Part shown: piece by piece, positions 6,716 to 14,317 of the stretch
Position numbering within the stretch: the first letter of the stretch is position 1
Layout of the letters: each line of letters begins with the position of its first letter
DNA from: CAZEAC01 sp964510065
GTDB taxonomy: Bacteria > Bdellovibrionota_C > UBA2361 > CAIXSY01
NCBI GenBank assembly: GCA_964510065.1
Contig: CAZEAC010000049.1
Coordinates: 1 to 31,584 of the forward strand
Direction of reading: 5' to 3'
DNA length: 31,584 nucleotides
Notes under the pieces: generated by a model
Told to the model about the DNA's origin: nothing
Databases searched by the model: none
The model's input: the letters and a program-made list of their open reading frames with translations, nothing else
Made by a program: the position numbers and the translations under genes

Positions 6716-8713
6716 ATGGTCATGCGGATTCTTGTCGTTGATGATAGCGCCACAGCTCGATTGATGATAAGTGGCGCGCTTTCGCGCGCAGGGCATCTTC
6801 CTCAGGAAGCGGAAAGTGGCGCCCAGGCCTTAGAATTACTTCGTTCGGACCAGTTTGACCTGATCACACTCGATGTCGAAATGCCGGGCCTTGACGGGTA
6901 TGCGACCTGTCGTGAAATTAGAACCCGGCCCGAATACGCGCGATCGCAAGCTCTGCCAATTATCTTCCTCACATCGCACGATACACTAGCGGGGCGAATC
7001 AAGGGATTCGAAGCTGGATGCACCGACTTTGTTCCTAAAGGGAAAGACATCGCTCCGTTACTTCATGCGGTGCAACGGCTCGAGCGAGGAAATAGTCACT
7101 TTCGAACATTGTCAGCGCTCGCGGTGATCGCCAATCCGATTATAAGTCCAATAGTTACGAATATGTTTCAGGAGATGGGATTATCGTGGCGAGGCTGCGA
7201 GAATTTCGAAAAAGCACTCGATCTGCTGCGCGCCTCAGCTGATGTTGCGTCACTTCCCGATCTGATTATTTGTGACTTTCAAGAGGTGGCTCAAGTTGGT
7301 TGCGAGTTCGCGCGAGTGATTCGACAAGACATCGGTGAAAAGGATTTGCCGCTGCTTTTCCTTACCGAAGAGCTTGACCGCATGGATGGCGCAACGATGA
7401 TTGAAGCCGGAGTAAGCGATATTCTTCCAAAGCCCTTTCTTAAAGAGGAGCTCCTAGCGCGAACAAAGTTGCACCTTGAGCGTAGGCTGCTGCTCAAGGA
7501 GCTTCGCAAAGCTAAATGTGAAGCCGAGGCGGCGGCTGACGCCAAAGGTAGATTTTTGGCGAATATGAGTCATGAAATTAGAACACCAATGAATGGTGTG
7601 ATAGGAATGGCCGGACTCCTGCAAGAAACGAGACTCAACGCTGAGCAGAAAGAGTACTTAGACGCGATTCAAACGTCTGCCCATAATCTCCTCCGAATAA
7701 TTAATGATATCCTTGATTTCTCCAAAATAGAGAGCGGCAAATTGGAATTAGATTTGCAGGTCATAGAACTTGAAAGTTTATTGCGAGATGTGTTCTTTCT
7801 TTTAGGAGAACAGGCAAAAAGTCACTTGGTGGAGGTGACGTATGTCGTTGACTCGGAGGTTCCCGCGCATATCCTTGGAGACGAAGTACGACTACGTCAG
7901 ATCATTTTAAACCTTGTGTCAAATGCGGTTAAATTTACTGCCAAGTGTGGTGTTGTGCTGCTGCATGTTGGCGTGGAACAGGATCGTGCGCGAGGCCCTG
8001 GATTAAGATTCTCAACGTTTGATTCAGGAATCGGGATCCCAAGCGCCAAGCAATCGAAGGTGTTTGAGAGCTTTACGCAGGCGGATACGTCAACTACGCG
8101 TAATTTTGGTGGCACCGGCCTTGGCCTTACAATTGCTGCCAATCTCGTCAAAGCAATGGGCGGGCAGATCGAAATACGGAGTCAAGAGAATGTCGGATCT
8201 AATTTTTATTTTGTGCTTCCGCTGCTTCAGCCAAGCGTTAGGGAAGATTATTCGTCAACGGAGAAAAGAGCGGAGACGCAGCCGGCGCCTGAGAATGCAA
8301 ATGAACAGAGACCGCTCAATATTCTCGTGGCCGAAGATAACCCTGTTAATCAGAAGCTTGTCGTAAGATTGTTACAGAAAGCTGGACATACCGTGGTGGT
8401 GGCAAATAATGGAAATGAGGCGCTCTCACGTTATCACGAGCAGAAATTTGATCTCATTTTGATGGATATTCAGATGCCGGAGATGGATGGCGTGGCAGCC
8501 ACTGCGGCGATTCGAGAGAATGAGGCCAAAGGAGGTGACGTGAACAGAATCAAAATAATTGCTCTCACGGCACATGCAATTCGGGGAGATCGGGAGAAGT
8601 ACCTTAGCGCGGGAATGGATGACTATATTACAAAGCCAATTGAGAAGGAAAAGCTCTTTAGCGCTCTCGCGAATTGCAGCGCTCGGCCGGGGAACACTCC
8701 AGAATCAGTGTAG
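6716..8713 (+). CDS. Hybrid sensor histidine kinase/response regulator (REC-REC-HisKA-HATPase-REC)
   Basis: A cytoplasmic multidomain phosphorelay protein of about 665 residues. REC1 (ILVVDDSATARL, LDVEMPGLDG, FVPKG) is complete. REC2 keeps the phosphoacceptor region IICDF, LFLT and LPKPF but lacks the acidic pair at its start (VIANP). HisKA carries the phosphorylated histidine in MSHEIRTPMNG. The HATPase domain has NLVSNAVKFT, DSGIGIP and FGGTGLGLTIA. REC3 (ILVAEDNPVNQ, LMDIQMPEMDG, ITKPI) is complete. There is no membrane segment or PAS, so input may come through the N-terminal receivers. No HPt protein or DNA-binding regulator is adjacent. The frame opens at GTG 6686; ATG 6716 or 6722 is preferred because the receiver begins at once, but neither has a strong ribosome site. 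Confidence 0.93.
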   Translation: MVMRILVVDDSATARLMISGALSRAGHLPQEAESGAQALELLRSDQFDLITLDVEMPGLDGYATCREIRTRPEYARSQALPIIFLTSHDTLAGRIKGFEAGCTDFVPKGKDIAPLLHAVQRLERGNSHFRTLSALAVIANPIISPIVTNMFQEMGLSWRGCENFEKALDLLRASADVASLPDLIICDFQEVAQVGCEFARVIRQDIGEKDLPLLFLTEELDRMDGATMIEAGVSDILPKPFLKEELLARTKLHLERRLLLKELRKAKCEAEAAADAKGRFLANMSHEIRTPMNGVIGMAGLLQETRLNAEQKEYLDAIQTSAHNLLRIINDILDFSKIESGKLELDLQVIELESLLRDVFFLLGEQAKSHLVEVTYVVDSEVPAHILGDEVRLRQIILNLVSNAVKFTAKCGVVLLHVGVEQDRARGPGLRFSTFDSGIGIPSAKQSKVFESFTQADTSTTRNFGGTGLGLTIAANLVKAMGGQIEIRSQENVGSNFYFVLPLLQPSVREDYSSTEKRAETQPAPENANEQRPLNILVAEDNPVNQKLVVRLLQKAGHTVVVANNGNEALSRYHEQKFDLILMDIQMPEMDGVAATAAIRENEAKGGDVNRIKIIALTAHAIRGDREKYLSAGMDDYITKPIEKEKLFSALANCSARPGNTPESV

Positions 8714-8774
8714 GTCCTGTTGGCAATGCTCCGTTGCCCAGCCCGGGATTTTCAATAGCAATGCCCAAGCGAAA

Positions 8775-9836
8775 TTATACGAGGGACTTCATGTCGATCA
8801 CAAAGCGGTAGCGCACATCTCCCCGAAGCATGCGCTCGTATGCCTCGTTAATCTTCTGAATTGGTATCAATTCGATATCGGAAACTATATTGTGCTCTGC
8901 ACAATAGTTGAGCATCTCTTGGGTCTCTTTAATCCCGCCTATTGCTGAACCGGCGAGCGCACGCCTTCCTAAAATCAGATTAAAGACAGTTGGCGAGGGA
9001 TGCGGATGCTCAGGAGCGCCTACTAATACGAGCGAGCCATCGCGCTTCAATAGGCTGATAAACGGATCAAGACTGTGCGCGACTGCGACAGTATTGATGA
9101 TAAGATCAAGGTTTCGCTCCTGTCTTTTCATCTCGTCAGCATTTTTTGAGATCACGACCTCATCTGCGCCAAGCCTTTTCGCGTCGGACACCTTGCTTGT
9201 AGACGTGGTAAAGAGCACTGTGTGCGCGCCCATTGCATGGGCAAACTTGACACCCATGTGTCCTAGTCCGCCAAGGCCCACAATTCCGACTTTCTTACCA
9301 GGTCCCGCCTTCCAATGCTTCAGTGGCGAATAGAGCGTGATCCCGGCGCAAAGAAGTGGCGCCACAGCAGCAAGATTCAAATTTGATGGGACATGCAGCA
9401 CGAACTTTTCTTTCACGACGATGCTCTGTGAGTAGCCACCATACGTGACCGCAGCTGTTGTATGCGGATCGGGTGAATTGTAGGTAAAGACAGTGCCACC
9501 TGAATCGCAGTACTGTTCTAAGCCTTCTTTGCAGCTTGCGCAGTCTCCACAGGAATCTACCATGCAGCCTACCGCGGCAAGGTCACCTGGCTTGAAACTC
9601 TTTACCTGGCTTCCAACCTTGCTGACTCTGCCTACTATTTCGTGCCCGGGCACGCATGGGTACACCGTTGGCCAAGCAGCCCATTCGTTTCTTGCGGTAT
9701 GCAGATCGGAGTGACATACCCCGCAATATTCAATCTTAAATTCAACATCATGCGGTCCAATTTCGCGGCGAGGAATTGAGGTCTCTTCAAGCGCGGAAAT
9801 GGCGGCGTTTGCGGCGAATGCTTTTGTGTTACTCAT
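8775..9836 (-). CDS. Zinc-dependent alcohol/aldehyde reductase (CAD/YahK type)
   Basis: A 353-residue medium-chain dehydrogenase of the cinnamyl-alcohol-dehydrogenase-like branch that typically reduces aldehydes with NADPH. Catalytic zinc ligands are Cys41 (CGVCHSD), His65 (GHE) and a Cys near 158 (LLCAGITLYSP). The structural zinc site is Cys96, Cys99, Cys102 and Cys110 in the usual 2-2-7 spacing. The nucleotide fold shows GIVGLGGLGHMGVKFA near residue 190. It is monocistronic, convergent with the hybrid kinase, and its 5' flank abuts a MITE-like element, so its promoter lies in the short stretch at 9837-9922. Substrate cannot be told from sequence. Confidence 0.93.
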   Translation of the reverse strand: MSNTKAFAANAAISALEETSIPRREIGPHDVEFKIEYCGVCHSDLHTARNEWAAWPTVYPCVPGHEIVGRVSKVGSQVKSFKPGDLAAVGCMVDSCGDCASCKEGLEQYCDSGGTVFTYNSPDPHTTAAVTYGGYSQSIVVKEKFVLHVPSNLNLAAVAPLLCAGITLYSPLKHWKAGPGKKVGIVGLGGLGHMGVKFAHAMGAHTVLFTTSTSKVSDAKRLGADEVVISKNADEMKRQERNLDLIINTVAVAHSLDPFISLLKRDGSLVLVGAPEHPHPSPTVFNLILGRRALAGSAIGGIKETQEMLNYCAEHNIVSDIELIPIQKINEAYERMLRGDVRYRFVIDMKSLV

Positions 9837-9922
9837 GCAAAGTTCCAGGCTAAAATTTCAATCGAAAGACGTAGTGGCCGGTATAGGCCATGTGTCGTAG
9901 TAGCGCAAGCAATTCATTGGCG

Positions 9923-10101
9923 AGAGCGTGTTATGAGCTTTTTCCCGTCGCGAGAGACCCAAGTCGCATTAGAATGCGAGGCGGCCGCCGGAGCGAGCGC
10001 GGAGCAAGCCTACCAGGCTTGCGAGTACTCGCGACTAGGCCAACGAAGCAGTCTAATGCGAATTGGGGCTCGTAGCAGGAGAAAAGTTCATAACACGCTC
10101 T
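9923..10101. mobile_element. MITE-like foldback element, family 1, copy A
   Basis: The ends form an inverted repeat: AGAGCGTGTTATGAGCTTTT at the left and, on the other strand, AGAGCGTGTTATGAACTTTT at the right. Pairing continues imperfectly through GCATTAGA on both sides. The element is 179 bp and encodes no transposase. A second copy with the same internal sequence (GAGACCCAAGTCGCATTAGA, GCGGCCGCC, AATTGGGGCTCGTAGCAG) is at 30605-30919. Copy A has an extra internal stretch of about 30 bp holding the palindromes GCAAGCCTACCAGGCTTGC and GCGAGTACTCGC. No clear target duplication flanks it. It lies between the divergently placed 5' end of the dehydrogenase gene and the 3' end of the PhzF-like gene. 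Confidence 0.8.
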
Positions 10102-10115
10102 AGAGCTGCGGAAAG

Positions 10116-10937
10116 CTATACAGCTTGTCCTGAAACTAGAACCTCATGTGGCCCGAATACCTCGGCTTCAAGCTTTGAAGGGGAGGGTATAGGCATTAAG
10201 TGGCCCTGAAGAATCTCAAAATGCTTCTGCCCGGTTCGTCGATAAAGTGATAGCGCAAGAGCTCCAGCTGCCATTCCTGTCGCCGATTCTTCGGCAATCC
10301 CGTAGTGTGGAGCGAACATTCGCGCCTCTACCTGACCTTTTGAGTTCTTGAAGTACACATAATAACCCACGATGTTGAGTCTCTCGCTTAGCGCGCGTAC
10401 CTGCTCTAAATTTGGACGGAGCATTTTGAGCGACGCTCTATCCGCGACTTCAACCAGCAGGAACGGTGAGCCGTTGTTCGCAAGGCGAAGTGGCGACGCG
10501 AATGCTCGCGGTTGCGTTTCTAATGACTGGGCGATGGTCTGAGTGGTCGCGCGTGTGCCCAAGAGCTTATCATAAATTCCTTTCTGCCAAAGGCCAACTG
10601 AGTCCTTGGTAACCATTACCCGATGTGTTCCGATTACTGAGCGAAAGCTATGATTTCCGAGAGAAATAAGTCTGCGATCGCGAAGGAGAGAAAACGCACC
10701 GACGGTGGCGTGGCCGCAAATATCGATCTGCCGAGCCGGAGTGAAATATTCGAGTTTCAGGTCGTTTCCGCGCCCTTCGACGAAGACTGTCTCTGAATAG
10801 CCGGCCGCTGTGGCAAGTGCTTGTCGTTGTGTCTTGCTGAGTGTTTCCGCTCGGAGCACGACTCCAGCTGGGTTTCCGCCAGCCGAGCGTTTGGTAAAAG
10901 CATTGACCTTCTGGGCTTTGGATTGAGGCGCACTCAT
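10116..10937 (-). CDS. PhzF-family protein (epimerase/isomerase fold)
   Basis: A 273-residue member of the PhzF/YddE family, related in fold to diaminopimelate epimerase. Signature segments are FTKRSAGGNPAGVV near the N-terminus, GYSETVFV (the glutamate corresponds to the PhzF catalytic acid), YFTPARQIDICGHATVGA and, near the C-terminus, EESATGMAAGALAL, close to the usual EDPATGSA. ATG 10937 is chosen because AGGGAGG lies just upstream and the start overlaps the stop of the preceding gene by 4 bases; the frame is open to 10997. Family members act on diverse small molecules and no other phenazine genes are nearby, so a phenazine role is unlikely. It is cotranscribed with the unknown gene upstream and is probably controlled by the divergent MarR-type regulator. 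Confidence 0.88.
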   Translation of the reverse strand: MSAPQSKAQKVNAFTKRSAGGNPAGVVLRAETLSKTQRQALATAAGYSETVFVEGRGNDLKLEYFTPARQIDICGHATVGAFSLLRDRRLISLGNHSFRSVIGTHRVMVTKDSVGLWQKGIYDKLLGTRATTQTIAQSLETQPRAFASPLRLANNGSPFLLVEVADRASLKMLRPNLEQVRALSERLNIVGYYVYFKNSKGQVEARMFAPHYGIAEESATGMAAGALALSLYRRTGQKHFEILQGHLMPIPSPSKLEAEVFGPHEVLVSGQAV

Positions 10938-11395
10938 AACGCCTCCCTTTCGGCTTTCACCCTTTCTCGCACAGTGGCAAGGAGTCGCAGAGCGCATTGA
11001 TTCTCCTCTTCATGAAAGAATGCACGAGGTACTGCATTAGTAATACCGCCGCTGAGCTCGGCGTTAGTAAAATAAAGAATTGCGCCGCCATCCATGTCAC
11101 GGCGGATCATGTCCAAAGTTTCCGTCCGAGCCAGCTTTCCATTCACAAAAGCCGGGGAGCTGCGGTAAATACAGCTTACTAACCGGTTATGCAGATGCCA
11201 TACCCTCACGTTTTTTTCACCGCGGTAATCACGAACTACCTCGATGCAGCTGGCATGTCCGCCCGAACTTAGGCCATCCTCCATATCGGAAATCTTGGTG
11301 GTAACCACGAGTCTTGAAAAAGTGGCGAAGCGAAGAAGCTCGCGCCCGACACCAGCTACTAGCCTCTCTAAGAGCCCGCTCTTCTCCATGTGCAT
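10934..11395 (-). CDS. Hypothetical protein in operon with PhzF-like gene
   Basis: A 153-residue protein that I do not recognise. It has no signal peptide or membrane segment, is rich in charged residues, and shows a central FVNGKLARTETLDMIRRDMDGG and a basic-acidic C-terminus. AGGAG lies 6 bases before ATG 11395; a second in-frame ATG two codons later is possible. Its stop codon overlaps the start of the PhzF-like gene by 4 bases, so the two are translated together. It is the first gene behind the leftward promoter with the palindrome at 11427-11446. It may be part of a detoxification or small-molecule pathway sensed by the regulator, which is inference from position only. Confidence 0.7.
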   Translation of the reverse strand: MHMEKSGLLERLVAGVGRELLRFATFSRLVVTTKISDMEDGLSSGGHASCIEVVRDYRGEKNVRVWHLHNRLVSCIYRSSPAFVNGKLARTETLDMIRRDMDGGAILYFTNAELSGGITNAVPRAFFHEEENQCALRLLATVRERVKAEREAL

Positions 11396-11426
11396 TTTAA
11401 GCTCCTGTAGTATACGTCTTATGTAT

Positions 11427-11446
11427 ATATGTAACCATTTACATAT
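11427..11446. promoter_or_regulatory. Perfect palindrome, candidate MarR-type operator
   Basis: ATATGTAACCATTTACATAT is an uninterrupted 8+8 inverted repeat with a 4-base centre. It contains the -10 box of the leftward promoter and its last base is the first base of the rightward -35 box, so a bound dimer would block both. Size and symmetry suit a winged-helix dimer of the MarR class. The regulator encoded at 11517 is the obvious candidate, which is an inference. Confidence 0.65.
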
Positions 11447-11456
11447 TGTAAGTCAA
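11428..11456 (-). promoter_or_regulatory. Leftward sigma70-type promoter for the PhzF operon
   Basis: Read on the minus strand, TTGACT (11456-11451) and TACATA (11433-11428) are separated by exactly 17 bases. This matches the sigma70 consensus at 5 and 4 positions. Transcription would begin about 25 bases before the ATG at 11395. Confidence 0.55.
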
Positions 11457-11474
11457 ATGAAAAATGGCTATAAT
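11446..11474 (+). promoter_or_regulatory. Rightward sigma70-type promoter for the MarR-GNAT gene
   Basis: TTGTAA (11446-11451) and a perfect TATAAT (11469-11474) are separated by 17 bases. The start point would fall about 35 bases before the ATG at 11517. The -35 overlaps the palindrome by one base and overlaps the leftward -35, so the two promoters compete for the same DNA. Confidence 0.6.
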
Positions 11475-11516
11475 CAATAGTGCAGCCAATAAAAAGCACG
11501 TAATGTGTAAATAAGT

Positions 11517-12488
11517 ATGGAATTACTTTTGGAGCTGGGTGAGCTCGCGCTAGGTGCCCGATTGGCGCGGCTGGCCGAGCGGCTTTTTGACGAGGTGCAG
11601 GGTGCCTATCGTGCACAGAATATTGATTTTGATCCGCGAGATTTTCTGCTGTTGCGGGCCCTGCTGCGCAGTGAACATTCCTCGGTTTGCGCGTTAAGTC
11701 GTGAAATCCATTGTACCCACGCCCGAGCGAGTCAGAAACTTTCGGATTTTGAACGCCGAAAGCTCGTTGAGCGGGTAGCTAGCGAAGATGCGCGGCAGTC
11801 ACGTTTTCGATTAAGCGCGAAGGGACGCCAACTTGTAGAGCGGCTGCAGCCGACCTGGCGTGCGATTCAGAAAACTCTCGCGCAAGATTTTCATTCCGAT
11901 TTACTTCTTGGTGAGATTAGCAAATTCGAAAAGAAGATGGTGCCCGGAAGCCTCTCTTCGAAGATTTTAGCCGATGTCTCAAGTAGCATACGTCCCCAAG
12001 AGGGCTCGACGTTCGAACAGCTAGGCTTTAAAGTTTTTGAGCCACCATTCTCCTCCCAAGTGTGCGCAGAATTTGAGCGGTTAAATCGGGACTGGCTCGA
12101 AGAGGCTTCTTTTGTGGTGGAGACTGAGGATAAGAAGCTATTCGCCGATCTAAGCCATTTCGTGGAAAGACATAGGGGCGCTCTGCTGATTGCTGAGAGA
12201 AACGGCCGAATGGTTGGTACTGCGCTTGTGTTTCCAAGGTCGCAAGAAACGTATGAAATTGCGCGGTTTTGCGTCGAAAAGGCACAGCGCTCCCGTGGCA
12301 TTGGGCGGAGACTTTTAGCGTTTTGTGAAATGGAAGCAGCGCTCCGTGGAGCGAAAGAAATGTATCTTGTGACCAGCACCAAATTAGAAGCGGCAAGGCG
12401 ACTTTACGAAAGGGCCGGATATCAGGTGAGATCTCTTGAGGAGTGTTCTTTGGCGCGAGCAAATCTCGCGATGAGCAAACGACTATGA
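11517..12488 (+). CDS. MarR-type regulator fused to GNAT acetyltransferase
   Basis: A 323-residue fusion. Residues about 1-140 are a MarR winged helix (LLRALLRSEHSSVCALSREI, then RASQKLSDFERRKLVERV, then the wing SEDARQSRFRLSAKGRQLVERL). Residues about 175-315 are a GNAT fold with AERNGRMVGTALVF, the acetyl-CoA loop AQRSRGIGRRLLAF (Q/RxxGxG/A type) and ARRLYERAGYQ. MarR-GNAT fusions are known in several bacteria, usually with unassigned substrates. No Shine-Dalgarno is visible before ATG 11517. The gene is divergent from the PhzF operon across a 121-bp region with overlapping promoters and a palindrome, so autoregulation and control of PhzF are likely. A GNAT substrate could double as the inducer. 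Confidence 0.9.
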   Translation: MELLLELGELALGARLARLAERLFDEVQGAYRAQNIDFDPRDFLLLRALLRSEHSSVCALSREIHCTHARASQKLSDFERRKLVERVASEDARQSRFRLSAKGRQLVERLQPTWRAIQKTLAQDFHSDLLLGEISKFEKKMVPGSLSSKILADVSSSIRPQEGSTFEQLGFKVFEPPFSSQVCAEFERLNRDWLEEASFVVETEDKKLFADLSHFVERHRGALLIAERNGRMVGTALVFPRSQETYEIARFCVEKAQRSRGIGRRLLAFCEMEAALRGAKEMYLVTSTKLEAARRLYERAGYQVRSLEECSLARANLAMSKRL

Positions 12489-12565
12489 GGTCTGCAATTA
12501 TATAGAGCATGGTGATCTTGAGCGCTCTTTAGAGATCACTTCGTAGTGTCGATGTTACTATTTAC

Positions 12566-14128
12566 ATGATCGGCATTTGCGCAAATAGATACCGTCTAAT
12601 TTGGGGAATTTTTTTCTCCGTAGTATCGACAGCTTATGCTGCCCCGCGTGGCGCAGTGAGTCTCGGCTCTGATAAGCTTTTTCAACCGGGCGCATTCTAT
12701 TGTGGCAATATCGGCAATAGCTGGATTCCAGGAAGGCTTATAGCCGGTGGACTGTTCTACTCGCGTAGCGCAGAGCGTGCGAACATCTTGAAAAGTGCGC
12801 GAAAGGCCTCTGACGCGATAAAAAAGCGACTCACCAAGAAAGCAAGAATGCTGCTTACAAAACAACGCACTGAAATGCCTACCTGTAGTTCGGGACCGGC
12901 TACGCCTACCCCGACTCCTAGTCCGACGCCGACTATTACACTTAGCACAATTAATTCCTCGCTGTATCGAACCGAACATGCGCTCTTTATTATTCCCAGT
13001 GCAGGCCAAGTTACATGGGATGGATCGGCCAGTTGGGATAGTGTGTATTCGACCTCAAATATTAACAGCTACGTTTCGACGCTGCGAAGCAATTTCCCAA
13101 GCGATTACTTTTTCGTGGTAGTGACAGCGAGTAATCTTCTTCCCGATCGAGTGCCGAATGTACTTACGTATCGTCAGATTGCCGCCGGAATAGGGGAAGA
13201 TAGCCTTAGCGATCCCGCTGCCTCAAATATTTGTCGTTACAATGCGGGGAGTTCGCTGGGTGATGGAGTCTACGGAGTGTTGGATCATGAGATAGGGCAT
13301 AACTGGGGTGTCTTTATCGGATCGGCGCTTGGTGAGGGGCATTGGCGATCGAATTCGAATGCGAGCGGGCAAATGGCTGAAAACTTCAGTGACGATGGAT
13401 TCCAAACCACCAAGGTAATTCAGGGTGATCCAGTTTCGGGATTCACCTGGGTTGCTCTTAATAATGACACGCGAAACGAGACCGAGATATTCTCTGATCG
13501 TGATCTGTATCTTCAAGGGCTGAATGCCACCTTTCCGACGCTGTATGTCCTTAATTCGCCAATTTATAATCCAAACGGCACTGTTTCATACACATCAGTC
13601 GCAACGTACGACCAGGCTTGGGTAGAAGCAAATAATGGAGTAAGGAATCCAAGTTATCGCACGAGTGAGAAGCGTTTTCGGCTCGGATTTGTGTATGTCG
13701 CTCGCGACCTTGCCGAGATACAATCTGCGTATTTGTCTGTTGAAAGGTCAATTCGCCATTACATTTACGGAGAAGAGGTTGATACAACGAATTTCAGGTA
13801 CCAGGTTCCTTTCCTTGTTGCCACGAGGTTTAGGGGGAGTATTGATGCTCGGCTCGCGGATCTTGATGGCAACGCATCTCCGGAGCTGACAATTTCCGGT
13901 CCAAAGTATCTGACTTCAAGTAATGGCTCGGCAACTGTACCGTTTGTTGTAAGCGATGATGCAGGCGCTCCAGCGGTGAGCTGTGTCCCGGCTTCTTCGA
14001 GCTGTGCCGTGAGCGCAAACAATGTTCAGCTCACCGGGCTCTCCACCGGCACGCACTTTATTACAATAAAGGCCCAAGATAGCGAAGGCAAAGCGGTATT
14101 TGCCCACTTCGTCGTCGACGTGTCGTAA
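12566..14128 (+). CDS. Secreted putative zinc metallopeptidase with Thr-Pro linker
   Basis: A 520-residue exported protein. The signal peptide spans about residues 1-27 (RLIWGIFFSVVSTAYA). A basic region follows, then a TPTPTPSPTPT linker at about 110-125. The presumed catalytic domain has HEIGHNWG at residues 241-248, the HExxH zinc motif; GEGHW about 14 residues later may give a third ligand, and FSDRDLYLQGL resembles a segment seen downstream of HExxH in some secreted bacterial proteins. The last about 80 residues are beta-rich (VPFVVSDDAG, LSTGTHFITIKAQD), probably an Ig-like module. It is a likely extracellular protease, but no named peptidase family was recognised. It appears monocistronic. 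Confidence 0.72.
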   Translation: MIGICANRYRLIWGIFFSVVSTAYAAPRGAVSLGSDKLFQPGAFYCGNIGNSWIPGRLIAGGLFYSRSAERANILKSARKASDAIKKRLTKKARMLLTKQRTEMPTCSSGPATPTPTPSPTPTITLSTINSSLYRTEHALFIIPSAGQVTWDGSASWDSVYSTSNINSYVSTLRSNFPSDYFFVVVTASNLLPDRVPNVLTYRQIAAGIGEDSLSDPAASNICRYNAGSSLGDGVYGVLDHEIGHNWGVFIGSALGEGHWRSNSNASGQMAENFSDDGFQTTKVIQGDPVSGFTWVALNNDTRNETEIFSDRDLYLQGLNATFPTLYVLNSPIYNPNGTVSYTSVATYDQAWVEANNGVRNPSYRTSEKRFRLGFVYVARDLAEIQSAYLSVERSIRHYIYGEEVDTTNFRYQVPFLVATRFRGSIDARLADLDGNASPELTISGPKYLTSSNGSATVPFVVSDDAGAPAVSCVPASSSCAVSANNVQLTGLSTGTHFITIKAQDSEGKAVFAHFVVDVS

Positions 14129-14173
14129 ATCGGGGGATCGGATCGGTGTAGTCGCCGCGTAGATTACATTAAT

Positions 14174-14209
14174 TTTGCGTTAGTTATTTGCGTTTTAACT
14201 TAACGCAAA
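14174..14209. promoter_or_regulatory. Inverted TTTGCGTTA repeat upstream of glnD
   Basis: TTTGCGTTA (14174-14182) pairs with TAACGCAAA (14201-14209) across 18 bases that contain a third direct TTGCGTT copy. It could be a terminator for the peptidase gene, but it has no U-tract. The three half-sites look more like a protein-binding site. It lies 108-144 bp before glnD. Confidence 0.35.
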
Positions 14210-14317
14210 CCCAACAGTAATCTGGCGAAAATCTATCTGGAGAGGCTATCAAGTAGTCTTAAGTTTGATATCATTAGCATAGCTATACTATCGTTCTGTG
14301 TTAGTTCCGGAGAAATA

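Noticed and set aside
10116..10937. Phenazine biosynthesis cluster
   Set aside because: Only a PhzF-fold protein is present; no other phz genes occur and the family has many other roles.
12028..12510. 160-codon minus-strand frame under the MarR-GNAT gene
   Set aside because: It is a shadow of a clear two-domain gene, with no motif of its own.
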